Source: Manis javanica (Eukaryota; Chordata; Mammalia; Pholidota; Manidae). Taken from it: a stretch of DNA of 64,000 nt. Numbering within the stretch: position 1 is the stretch's first letter; every line of letters starts with the position of its first letter. The notes beneath the pieces are model-generated. The model saw only the letters and a program-made list of their open reading frames with translations, ran no database searches and was not told the DNA's origin. The DNA is taken from positions 43,438,501-43,502,500 of the forward strand of contig NC_133163.1 in NCBI RefSeq assembly GCF_040802235.1. Direction: 5' to 3'. Positions 47,640 to 59,704 of this stretch are shown one piece after another. The translations under genes and the position numbers were made by a program.

Positions 47640-48420
47640 TGTAGAATGGTCTCCATAACCTAGCTCTTAGTGCTGTCTCAATCTCTGTGATGCATACATA
47701 TATCTAACTTATCTAACAATTTTTTTTCTATTTTACAAGCAATGCTGCAGTGAATATCCATGGATTAATTTGGCATAATGGGGATATATCTATAGAGTAA
47801 ATTCCTAGAAATAAAATAACTGGATTAAATGTTACATGAATATTGAAAGGTATTGTCAACCTATTTTTCACATAAGTTGTAAGTTAAATTCTTACCAGAT
47901 GTAGGTAAGAGTGTGTTTCTTCCACCCTTACCAACATAAGTTATTGTTATGGTGTGTACTATCTAATATGTGAAAAATGACGTCAAGGTGACTTCAATTA
48001 GCATTTCTACTATTATGAACAAAGCTAAACATCTTTTAAAAAACGCTTAAAAGGCATTTTCTTTACTATGAACTGTTTACATCATTTACCCATTACTCTT
48101 TTGGGCTACTGGTCTTTTTATTATTAGTATGTAGGCACTCTAAATATTTTAAAGATATTACCCCCATTGTCTGTGATATGAATTACAAATTCCCCCACTC
48201 ATTTGTATTTTGACTACTTAAGGTGGGTTTTTCCCCACATTTTTTGGAAGTTTATGCCATGAAGCATTGGTTTTGTTTTGTTTTTGTTAAATGGTTTCCA
48301 GATTTTACCTCCAAATTAGCAAGGCTTTCCTCACTCTCAAATAAAGCAAGGAATTTTCTGGTTTTCTTTAGCACATTTATCATTTTGCTTCTTATGTTCA
48401 AAAATATTACTTGAACTTGT
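47640..48420 (-). mobile_element. Old L1 fragment
   Basis: The block reads as the reverse of L1M ORF2 and 3' UTR: 'caatgctgcagtgaatatcc', 'gtaaattcctagaaataaaa', 'ttcaattagcatttcta', 'tttacatcatttacccatta' and 'ggcactctaaatatttta'. All frames are decayed. Confidence 0.65.
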
Positions 48421-48894
48421 CTGAACAGTCAGGAATGCATCTAAAGATACAATTTCTGTTTTCGGTATATATAAAGGTCATTACATGCACACTACACAAA
48501 ATACGTTTCTCTTTCTTCTTGCATTTAAACAAAATATCATGTATTTTGTTTAAAGAAAATAATGTTATTTGATATATAACTCTTAGACATTCATTGGGTT
48601 CACCTCCTTCCATTACACAGAACGCTTTGATTTACCACATTTTTAACCCTGAATTCAGTCAATATTAAGATCACAACGTCTGCTTTGCTTGTACATCACT
48701 GGTATGCTCTTCTTCATTGATATGCTCTTCTCCATAATTTTGCCCTCAGTCTAAATCACTTTGTTTTAGATGTGTCCGGTATACAGTCTGTATGTGTATT
48801 TTTCTGTAATCCAATTCTTTTAAGATGTATATATTTAGAACTTTTGCATTTACTGATAAGCACAAGGTATATGCTGTATTTTCTGCTGGTATTG

Positions 48895-50430
48895 CTACTA
48901 TTGTCTTTTATTAAAAACAGCTTTAGTGAGGTATAACACACACAATAAAGTGCATCTACATTTAAAATATACAATCTTTTGATAATTTTTGGCAATTTTT
49001 GATATGTTTATATACCTATGAAACCATCATCATAAACAAAATAATATATATTTGCATAAACCACGTAAGTTGTCTCATCATGTCCCTTTGTAATTCAACT
49101 TTCCCTTTCAACCAACCCCTTTCTCATGCCTGGGCTACCAATTAATTGATTTCTATCACTATAGACTAAGTTTGTATTTTCTAGAAATGGAATCTTAATT
49201 ATGTACTTTTGGTCTGATTTATTTTATTTATCATTATTTTGAGATTCATGCATGTTGTTGAACTGTATCAATAGTTTATTACTTTTTATTGCTAAGTGGT
49301 ATTCTCTTGTAAGGATATACCACAATTTGTTCATCTATTCATCTGTTGATGTTTTGGCTACTGCAAATAAAGCTCTTATGAACATACACTTTAATTTCTC
49401 CTGGGTAAATATCGAGGAATGGAATGTTTTACTTTTTAAAAAACTGCTATTTGTTTTCCAAATTGATTGTACCATTTTGGATTCCCATTAGCAATAAATG
49501 TGAGTTGCAGTTGCTCCAAATCCTTTCAACTCTTGGTATTGTCATCTTTTAATTTTAGCAATCCTTGAGTATAAAGTGATATCTCATTGTCTTAATTTCT
49601 ATTTCCCTAATGATATTGGGAATCTTTTCATGCGCTAAATCTGTCATCTATATATCTTGTTCAGTAAACTGTTCAAATCATTTGCCCATTTAAAAAAAAT
49701 AGGCTATTTTCTTATTAAGTTTTGAGAGTTCTTAATTTCCTATACAAATTCTTTATTCGATTATATGATTTGCAAATATTTTCTCCCAGTCTGTAACTCA
49801 TCATTTCATTCTCTGAACAATTTCTTCCAAAGAGTAGAAACTTTTAATTTGTTCAGCAATTTATTCTACCATGAATCATGTTTGCTTTATAGCTAAGAAA
49901 TCTTTGCCTAATCAAAAAAATCAAATATTTTTCTCCTATGTTTCCTTTCAGAAGTTTTACATTTAGGTCTATGATCCACTTTAGCCTAAAATTTGTACAT
50001 GGTGAAACGTATGGATCAAAGTTCATATTTCTGCATATGGATATCTGAATGGTCCAGTACCATCTGTTTAAAAGGCTGTTTTTCAACTGAATTGCCTTTG
50101 CATCAGTTATCCATACATGTGGACTCATATTTCTGGATTCTATTGTGTTGATCTTTTTATATATCTTTATAGCAATATCGGGCTGTCTTGATTCTTGTAG
50201 CTTTAAAAAAGTCTTGAAGTTAGTGTATTCCAATTTTTTTTCAAAACTGCTAAAGCTACTGGAAATTTGATTGGAATTATGTTGAACTTATAAGTCATTT
50301 TGGGAAGAGTGACACCAAGAAGTGGCTGGGTTTTCTAATCTATAAACATGGTGTATTTCTCCATAAATTCAGAGATAAAATATCTCTCTCAGCAATATTT
50401 TGTAATTTTCAGTGTAGAAATATTGCACAT
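48895..50430 (-). mobile_element. Old L1 3' portion, continuing beyond a Tigger insertion
   Basis: Starting at the 3' end ('aaaacagctttagtgaggta'), the minus strand follows L1M 3' UTR and ORF2. It is interrupted by a DNA transposon at 50456-50861 and seems to continue to about 51050 ('atgctattgtaaatggtatt'). Short frames such as 49853-50233 retain L1 ORF2 wording. Confidence 0.75.
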
Positions 50431-50455
50431 TTTTTGTTAGAGTCACCCATAAGTA

Positions 50456-50861
50456 CAGTTAATTCTCATTATTCATAGTAGTTACATTCTATGAAGTTGT
50501 TGCAAACACTGAATTAATGAATTCTAAGGGGATACAGGGTTAGGGTCCACTGAGCCTCTGGTCACAACACTTTTGTCAATCAATCAATACATAACCTTGC
50601 TTAATGTGGGTTTCTGTTTAAAGACACTTTGTTTAATATATATTTCTTATAAATAATTGTTTGAAGTATGAGAACTGGAACAAAAAGGCAGTGAGTGTCA
50701 CCTTGTTCAAATTCAAATGGCAACTCAAATTTTTCATCCTTGCTGCTCTTGCCCACAAATGATTGGGAAAGTGCCCATGTACTGAATTTGGGATTACAAA
50801 TAAATTTTAGTGAGTAAGCATACCTGCAAATATGGACTTTGTGAATAATGAGTATCAACTG
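50456..50861. mobile_element. Tigger-type non-autonomous DNA transposon
   Basis: The left end 'cagttaattctcattattc' and the reverse complement of the right end 'cagttgatactcattattca' form inverted repeats of about 20 bp with two or three differences. The interior matches a Tigger MITE I recall, with 'ggatacagggttagggtcc' and 'tctggtcacaacacttttgtc'. It is about 406 bp, sits inside the old L1, and a TA precedes the left end. Confidence 0.75.
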
Positions 50862-50869
50862 AACTGTAT

Positions 50870-51480
50870 ATTTTTTATGCTATTGTAAATGGTATTTCTT
50901 TAAATTCAATTTGTGAGCTTCTGCAGAGTCTTTTAAAAACATCTTTCACATTTTGGTCTGTTTTTGCCTTCTGTATTTTATATGATTTCTTAGAAGGGTT
51001 ATATTTCTATTGTGGTTATTTTCATGTGTATAATTATAAATATGGTTGCACTCATTAACTCATAAGAGCAATGATAAATGAGAATATTTTAATTTTCTCT
51101 CTACCATCCTCCCATACTCACATTTTTAATTGATTTTACAGTATTTATTGTTACAATTAAATATATCTTTCTGTTTTAATGGATAGTTTTTGTCTCCCAG
51201 CTATAAAATCTGAGGATATTTGCATACATACATTACCTCTCAACTTTTCTCCTCTTCCTGTTATTATTTCTACACTGTCAGAATTTATAACATGTACATT
51301 TTATTAGGTAGCAATTGCTTTCTCTTTTGTTTTAGTCCTAGAGACCACACTGAGTTTTATGTTTAGATGCCAATCTCTTTGCCACAGCATCTCCATTCAC
51401 CTTCTGTTTGGCTGAAATTTGTCTTTTGGTAATTTCTTCAGTAAGGGCTCATAAAAATTCTAAATCCTGAGTTCTTGCAT
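50870..51480 (-). mobile_element. L1 continuation and unclassified AT-rich remnant
   Basis: The first 150 bp look like the resumed L1M ORF2. The remainder ('caccttctgtttggctgaaa', 'ggtaatttcttcagtaaggg') resembles an old L1/HAL1-type 5' part in reverse, but the match is loose. Confidence 0.4.
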
Positions 51481-52789
51481 GTTCATTAATTGTATTTAAA
51501 AGAAATTTTGAGCAAGAAATCTTGGGTTACTGTATTATGAAATCCTTGGGCAAAGGAATCAAAGCATAGCATAGTGCAGGACCCTTCCAAAAAAAACTGC
51601 AGATGAAATGGGTAACATAAATTGATAAAGTGTACTATACACAAAAATGATTTTTGTGCATAGTCCATCTTAAAAGTTACATATTCTGGCTATTTTTGGT
51701 GAGAATATCATCCAAATATATCAGGGATGTTATATAATACAAGAATCAAGTGGTGACAAAACAGCCACCAGGATATCATATGACAGTGGGAGAATGTCAG
51801 ATCAGGAGAAAGACACTCACTGGGAGGCTCAGCCCCAACACTACCTACCCAAGTCCTTGGGCACATTGCTAAAACCCTACAAACCTGGGAAAAGAGGAAA
51901 GAAATGGCATAGATTTTAAATGCCATTTCCCCATTGTAAGAATACAGTGTATGTATGGAGAAGAATTATTTTTATCATCTTCTCTCCAAACTCAGCTAGT
52001 ATTAAACTCAGTTTACATTTCTTGAGAAATTAAGGGATGAAAGACAACAACAGAAGGGACATCTCAGAGAAAGTAGTCTAATGTGAAAAAATCTGTAGAT
52101 AATCCATTTATATATAATCAAAAAATCAATGGGAAAGTAAAATAGCTTGATATTGAGTGCAGTGGGGATTCAAATCAGATTTGGTTATTAACTCAATACG
52201 ATTATGACTATTGATTGAAGTGTCTATCCATGCAGTAGATAACATAATGTTTATTCCTTGGGTGATGCTGTGGAGCATAACTCGCAGAACTGTAGCTGAA
52301 ATGACCAGGGTCAACATTGTGTTATTATACCTGCTATCTAGCTGAAGGAAGACAAATGAAAGGACAGATTTGCCTTGGGACTCTGCCTGTAGATTGCTGC
52401 TTAAAATAAACCTGGCCTGCCTCCAATATGTTTTGGAAAGAGAGAGAATGTAAATAAATTTGACAAATAAGATAAATGTGCTATCTAGTAGATGAAGCCT
52501 GTGCTGAATGGTAAACCCTAAAGATGCCACCTATCAAAGCAACTTTCTATGTATAAAACCATGTGAGGCCACAGCAGACAGTTCTGAGTTAGGGCACTTA
52601 AAGTCAGCACTCTTCAGCTGTATATTTATGTGCTGGATTTTATTAGGTTAGTAATATACATACAAAAAATACTCTGCTTGGATACAACTCTAAAAACAAG
52701 AAACTCGAAACAGATTTACAAATTAAGAAACACAGCTGTACCTTAATAACCGAATTTCTGCATATATAGTACTTTTTCAAGGTAGAGTG

Positions 52790-52900
52790 TTTTCATGTAT
52801 ATTATTTTACTTAATCATATGAACCACACAACTATAATGTGGATATAATTATCCCCATTTTGTAAAATAACTGACTTGGAGAGCATAATTGATTCCCTTA
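52790..52900 (-). repeat. MIR SINE fragment
   Basis: The reverse complement contains MIR-like 'ttacttaatcatatgaacca', 'tccccattttgtaaaata' and 'gacttggagag' order. It is diverged. Confidence 0.5.
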
Positions 52901-52982
52901 GTGAATGGATGTCTACATTGCATTGCATACTCTCATCAAAATTCATTGCTTTTCTACAAAAGAATTTCCAAGTTTGGGGGAG

Positions 52983-52985
<3 letters not shown>

Positions 52986-53024
<39 letters not shown>
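52986..53024 (+). repeat. (TA)n microsatellite
   Basis: An uninterrupted TA dinucleotide run of about 39 bp follows 'ggaggaga' and ends at 'aaactttc'. Confidence 0.95.
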
Positions 53025-53028
<4 letters not shown>

Positions 53029-53789
53029 TTCATAATCATTTATAATGTATGACACCATAGTTTTGGGAATCAATTTGAAAGTGATGTAGGTCAGTCACCT
53101 ATTAACCTCTTTCCATCATTAGAAAAGACGAGCCATAAGAGAAATAAGAGGAGGACCAGGAAAGCATGGCAACATGCAAATCAAATCTATAAATGAGTTA
53201 TGAAAGCAGTGATAATCATAGGGATGGAGAGACAAAGCAGGAGAAAATCGGGATGGCCAATGAATTTAGGTCATTTGTACAATCACAGCACACAGTGACA
53301 AAATATTAATACTAGTTAAAATTGAGGCATATTCTTTAGAAGTTTCTAAAATCTCCTGGACAGCACACCAGCCTTGCCAATACCATTCAGTCTGAAAAAC
53401 TGCCAAGCTTGACTAAGCTGGGAAGATTTGTGGTATGTAGAACCTATCTCTCTGTAGTCAGAACATTCAGAGGGAGAAAAAAATACTTCAATTCCTTCCC
53501 ATACAAGAGTCCTTTAAAGAAATAGAGAGAGAGCAGTTTGCACCTCAACTTCTGGTATTTCCTTCTTTCGATGAAAATCTCTCATTTCTGTTGATTTTCT
53601 TCAAAACACATGCTATCAGCACAGATCTGTCTACATTCACAATGAAGTCTCTATAATAGAACATCGTCATCTATACATTGGCCAATCAGAATAAGCAAGC
53701 AGTTATGCTTGTATCACTTTCGCATAAGGTACTGTTAGCTTCGGGAGTACTCATGTGAACATTATCAAACCCTCAAATTTACTTCATGA

Positions 53790-54339
53790 AAAAATGTTTT
53801 ACATACAAAAAATTAGCTTTAACTATAATTTAAATTTAATAAAATCCACCAATGTTAAGTGGACAATTTGATGAATTCTGACAGATGAATACACCCATTA
53901 CTAACCATCTCTTCAATCAAGATACAGAATAGTTCCATCACTCCAAAGAGTACCTTCATGACTCTTGGCAGACAATCTCCTCCCTACTTTCCCAACAACC
54001 AACCTGATTCGCTTTGTTACTATAATTAAATCTTTACTAAAATTCCATATGAATGAAAAAATAATATGTAGTATTTTGCATGTGGCATCTTTAAATTATC
54101 AAAACCTTTTGAGATGTATCTATGCTGTATATATAGGTATTTTGTTCCTTTTTCCTCAGGAGTGGTGTTTCCATTGTATGGATACTTTATGATTTGCTTG
54201 TCCAGTCATTAGTTGACACACTATTTCCACTTTCTGACTATTGTGAATAAGGCTGTGAATATTGTTTACATTTCTCCTGGGAAAATTAAATACCTAGGGG
54301 AGGATTTACTGGGTCATATGGCAAGCAGGGAGAAAATCA
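53790..54339 (-). mobile_element. Old L1 3' portion
   Basis: The reverse complement follows an L1M 3' UTR: 'gtggacaatttgatgaattc', 'gatacagaatagttccatca', then the 'ttgtgaataaggctgtgaat' part of ORF2. It is cut off at 54340 by the copy C insertion; a matching-orientation L1 resumes at 61920. Confidence 0.7.
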
Positions 54340-54681
54340 GTTATTTCTTTTTTTTATTTTGGTATCATTAACATACAATTACATGAGCAACATTATGGTT
54401 ACTAGACTCCCCCCATTATCAAGTTCCCACCACATATCCCCATTACAGTCACTGTCCATCAGCATAGTAAGATGCTATAGAATCACTACTTGTCTTCTCT
54501 GTGATACACTTCCTTTCCGTGTCCCCACTACATTATGTGTGGTAATCATAATGCCCCTTAATCCCCTTATCCCTCCCTTCTCACCCATCCCCCCCAGTCC
54601 CTGTCCCTTTGGTAACTGTTAGTCCATTCTTGGGTTCTGTGAGTCTGCTGCTGTTTTGTTCCTTCTGTTTTTTCTTTGTTC

Positions 54682-57600
54682 TTATACTTCACAGATGAGT
54701 GAAATCATTTGATACTTGTCTTTCTCCACCTGGCTTATTTCACTGAGCATAATACCCTCTAGCTCCATCCAGGTAGTTTGTCCATCCAGGTAGTACCAAT
54801 TGTTGTAATTGGTAGGATTTGTTTTCTTCTTATGGCTGAATAATATTCCATTGTGTATGTGTACCATAGCTTCTTTATCCATTCATCTACTGATGGACAC
54901 TTACGTTGCTTCCATTTCTTGGCTATAGTAAATAGTGCTGTGATAAACATAGGGGTGCTTATGTCTTTTTCAAACTGGGCTGCTGTATTCTTAGGGTAAA
55001 TACCTAGGAGTGGAATTCCTGGGTCAAATGGTATTTCTACTTTAAGATTTTTGAGAAACCTTCATACTGCTTTCCACAATGGTTTAACTAATTTACATTC
55101 CCACCAGCAGTGTAGGAGGGTTCCCCTTTCTCCACATCCTCATTAACATTTGTTGTTTGTCTTTTGGATGGTACCCATCCTAACTGGTGTGAAGTGATAT
55201 CTCATTGTGGTTTTAATTTGTATTTCTCTGATGACCAGCGATGTGGAGCATCTTTTCATATGCCTGTTGGTCACCTGAATTTCTTCTTTGGAGAAGTGTC
55301 TGTTCATATCCTGTGCCCATTTTTTAATTAGATTATTTGCTATTTGTTTGCTGAGGAACATGAGCTCTTTATATATTTTGGATGTCAACCCCTTATCAGA
55401 TATGTCATTTATGAATATATTGTCCCATACTGTAGGATGCCTTTTTGTTCTACTGATGGTGTCCTTTGCTGCACATACGCTTTTTAGTTTGATATAGTCC
55501 TACTTGTTCATTTTTGCTTTTGTTTCCCTTGCACAATGAGATATGTTCATGAAGAAGTTGCTCATGTTTACATCCAAGAGATTTTTGCCTATGTTTTCTT
55601 CTAAGAGTTTTATGGTTTCTTGACTTACATTCAGGTCTTTGATCCATTTCAAGTTTACTTTTGTGTATGGAGTTATTAGGCAGTAATCCAGATTCATTCT
55701 CTTACATGTAGCTGTCCAGTTTTGCCAACACTAGCTGGAGAAGAGGCTGTCATTTCCCCATTGTATATTCATGGCTCCTGTATTGTATATCAATTAACCA
55801 TATATGCTTGGGTTAATATCTGGACTCTTTTCTGTTCCACTGGTCCATGGCTCTATTCTTGTGCCAGTACCAAACTTTCTTGATTACTGTGGCTTTGTAG
55901 TAGTGCTTGAAGTTGAGAAGCGTGATCCCCTCTGCTTTATTCTTACTTCTCAGGATTGCTTTGGCTATTTGAGGTCTTTTGTGGTTCTATATGAATTTTA
56001 GAAGTATTTGTTCCAGTTCATTGAAGAATGCTGTTGGTACTTTGATAGGGATTGCATTGAATCTGTAGATTGCTTCAGGCAGGATGTCCATTTTGACAAT
56101 GATAATTCTTCCTACCCAAGAGCATGTGATGAATTTCCATTTATTACTGTCCTCTTTAATTTCTCTTAAGACTGTCTTGTAGTTTTCAGAGTATAGGTCT
56201 TTTACTTCCTTAGTTAAGTTCAAGTTCATTCCTAGGTATTTTATTCTTTTTGATGCAATTGTGAATGGAATTGTTTTACTGATTTCTCTTTCTGCTAGTT
56301 CATCATTAGTGTATAGGAATGAAACAGATTTCTGTGTATTAATTTTGTATTCTGCAGCTTTGCTGAATTCAGATATTGGATCTAGTAGTTTGGGAGTGGA
56401 TTCTTTAGGGTTTTTTATGTACAATATGTCATCTGCAAACAGTGACAGTTTGGCTTATTCCTTACCAATCTGGATTTCCTTTATTTCTTTGTTTTGTCTG
56501 ATTGCCATGGCTAGGACCTCCAGTACTATGTTGAATAAAAGCGGGGAGAGTGGGCATCCTTGTATTCTACCCAATCATAGGTGAAAAGCTTTCAGCTTCT
56601 CACTGTTAAGTATGATGTTGGCTGTGGGTTTGCCATATATGGCCTTTATTATGTTGACATACTTGCCCTCTATTCCCATTTTGTTGAGAGTTTTTATCAT
56701 GAATGGATGTGGTATCTTGTCGAATGCTTTTTCAGCATCTATGGAGATGATCATCTGGTATTTATCCTTCTTTTAGTTGATGTGGTGAATGATGTTGATG
56801 GATTTTCAAATGTTGTAGCATCCTTGCATCTCTGAGATGAATCCCACTTGATCATGGTGTATGATCCTCTTGATGTATTTTGAATTCAGTCTGCTAATAT
56901 TTTTTTTAAGTAGTTTCGCATCTATGTTCATCAGGGATATTGGTCTGTAATTTTCTTTTTTGGAGGTGTCCTTGCCTGGTTTTAGTATTAGAGTGACACT
57001 GGCTTCATAGAATGAGTTTGGAAGTATTTTCTCCTCTTCTATTTTTTGGAAAACTTTAAGGAGAATGGGTATTACGTCTTCTCTAAATGTCTGATAAAAT
57101 TCAGCAGTGAATCCATCTGGTCTGGGATTTTGTTCTGGGGTAGTTTTTTGATTACCCATTTAATTTTGTTGCTGGTAATTGGTCTGTTTAGATTTTCTGT
57201 TTCTTCCTGGGTCAGTCTTGGAAGGTTGTATTTTTCTAGAAAGTTGTCCATTTCTTCTAGGTTACCCAGTTTGTTAGCATATAGTTTTCCATAGTATTCT
57301 CTAACAATTCTTTGTATTTCTGTGGGGTCTGTTGTGATTTTTCCTTTCTCATTTCTGATTCTGTTAATGTGTGTAGATTCTTTTTTCTCTTAATAACTCT
57401 GGCTAGGAGTTAATCTATTTTGTTTATTTTCTCAAAGAACCAGGTCTTGGTTTCATCAGTTTTTTTCTATTGTTTCATTCTTCTAAATTTTATTTATTTC
57501 TTCTCTGATCTTTATTATGTCCCTCCTTCTGCTGACCTTGGGCCTCATTTGTTCTTCTTTTTCCAGTTTCAATAATTGTGAATTTAGACTATTCATATTC

Positions 57601-58546
57601 AATTGGGATTGTTCTTCCTTCTTTAAATAGGCTTGGATTGCTATATACTTTCCTCTTAGAACTGCCTTCACTGTGTCCCACAGTAGTTGGGGCATTATGC
57701 TGTTGTTTTCATTTGTCTCCATATATTGCTTGATTGCTGTTTTAAATTGGTCATTGATCCATTGATTATTTAGGCATATGTTGTTAAGCCTCCAGGTGTT
57801 TGTGAGCCTTTTTGTTTTCTTTGTACTACTTATTTCTAGTTTTATACCTTTGTGATCTGAGAAGTTGTTTGGTACAATTCCAATCTTTCTGAATTTACTG
57901 AGGCTCTTTTTGTGGCCTAGTATATGGTCTATTCTGGAGAATGTTCCATGTGCACTTGAGAAGAATGTGTATCCTGCTGCTTTTGGGTGGAATGTTCTAT
58001 AGATGTCTGTTTGGTCCATCTGTTCTAATGTGTTGTTCAGTGCCTCTGTGTCCTTACTTATTTTCTGTATGGTTGATCTGTCCTTTGGAGTAAGTGCTGT
58101 TGCTGTGTTGAAGTCTCCTAAAAAGTATGCACTGGATTCTATTTTCCCCTTTAATTCTGGTAGTACTTGTTTCACATATGTAGGTGCTCCTGTGTTGGGT
58201 GCATAGATATTTATAATGGTTATATCCTCTTGTTGGACAGACCCCTTTATCATTGTGTAATGTCCTACTTTGTCTCTTGTTACTTTCTTTGTTTTGAAGT
58301 CTATTTTGTCTGATTCAAGTATTGCAACACCTGCTTTTTTCTCCCTATGGTTTGCATGAAATATCTTTTTCCATCCCTTCAATTTTAGTCTGTGTACATC
58401 TTGGGTTTTGAAGTGAGTCTCTTTTAGGCAGCATATAGATGTATCTTGCTTTTTTTTATCCAGTCTATTACTCTTTGTCTTTTTATTGGTGCATTCAGTC
58501 CATTTACATTTAAGGTGATTATCGATAGACATGTATGTATTGCCAT
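54682..58546 (-). pseudogene. L1 ORF2 remnant, copy C, with long open endonuclease frame
   Basis: The expected start reads MAIHTCLSIITLNVNGLN from 58546. An indel in an A-run near 58450 then shifts the frame. A 349-codon open frame (57483-58532) therefore enters through an out-of-frame N-terminus and continues in the true frame. It keeps endonuclease motifs LKETHF, LGDFN, SAHGTFSRIDHIL and NFSDHKGIK, so the acidic, Asp/Asn, Asp and His catalytic positions after the shift are present. Reverse-transcriptase pieces are at 56806-57159 ([14 protein letters not shown]) and 55987-56424, with FADD coded at 56428-56439. The stop is TAA at 54684-54682. It is about 1,288 codons long, close to other mammalian ORF2. 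Confidence 0.9.
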
Positions 58547-58856
58547 TGCAGGCTTTGTATTTGCGGTTACCAAAGATTCAAGGGTAGCTTCTTTACTATC
58601 TAACCATCTAACTTAAGTCATTTATTATGCTATTATAAACACAGTGTGATGATTCTTTATTTCTCTCCCTTCTTTTTCTTCCTCCTCCACTCATTATACG
58701 TTAGGTGTTTTATTTTGCAGTCTTTGTGTTTCCCTCAACCAATTTTGTGGATACCTGATTTTATTTTGCATTTAGTTAGTATTTGGTTGCTCTACTTTCT
58801 TTGCTGTGATTTTATTTTCTCTGGTGACTTCTATTTAGCCTTAGGAGCACTTCCAT

Positions 58857-59704
58857 CTAGAGAAGTCCCTTTAAAATATACTGTAGAGATGGTTTGTGGG
58901 AGGTAAATTCCCTCAACTGTTCCTTCTCTGGGAATTGTTTAATCCCTCCTTCACATTTAAATGATAATCTTGTTGGATACAGTATTCTTAGTTTGAGGCC
59001 CTTCTGTTTCACTGTGTTGAATGTATCATGCCATTCCCTTCTGGCCTATAAGGTTTCTGCTGAGAAGTTTGATGATAGCCTGATGGGTTTTCCTCTGTAG
59101 GTGATCTTTTTTCTCTCTCTCTGGCTTCTTTTAATTTCCTGTCTTTGTCTTTGATCTTTGTCCTTTTAATTATTTTATGTCTTGGTGTTGTTCTCCTTGG
59201 TCCCTTGTGCTGGGAGATCTGTGGACTTCCATGGTCTGAGAGACTATTTCCTTCCCCAGATTGGAGACGTTTTCAGCAGTTATTTCTTCAAAGACACTTT
59301 CTATTATTTTTTCTCTCTCCTTTTTCTGGTACCCCTATAATGTGAATATTGTTCTGTTTGGATTGGTCACACAGTTTTCTTAATGTTCTTTCATTCCTAG
59401 AGATCCTTTTTTCTCTCTCTGCCTCAGCTTCTCTGTATTCCTGTTCTCTGAATTCTATTCCATTAAAAGTCTCTTCCACCTCATCCAGTCTGCTTTTAAA
59501 TCCTTCCATTGCTTGCTTCATTTCTTTTATCTCTCACTGGAATTCATCCCTTAGCTCTTGCATATTTCTCTGTAGCTCCATCAGCATGCTTATGACTTTT
59601 ATTTTGAATTCTTTTTCAGGAAGATTGGTGATTTCAGTCTCACCCAGCACTCTCTCTTGTGTTTGAAGGATTTTGGACCAAACAAGGTTCTTCTGCCTTT
59701 TCAC
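58857..59704 (-). pseudogene. L1 ORF1 remnant, copy C
   Basis: The frame spans about 282 codons, ending at TAG 58859-58857. The start codon seems mutated: the position aligned to copy A's ATG reads GTG at 59704-59702, followed by KRQKNLVWSKI. A TGA in the coiled coil near 59537 (after RDEFQ) breaks it. The open piece 59288-59521 (EGFKSRLDEVEETFNGIEF) is coiled coil. The C-terminus reads ILYPTRLSFKCEGGIKQFPE, as expected for mammalian ORF1p. Confidence 0.88.

Noticed and set aside
52126..52530. 134-codon minus-strand frame
   Set aside because: No domain or codon pattern of a real gene was seen.
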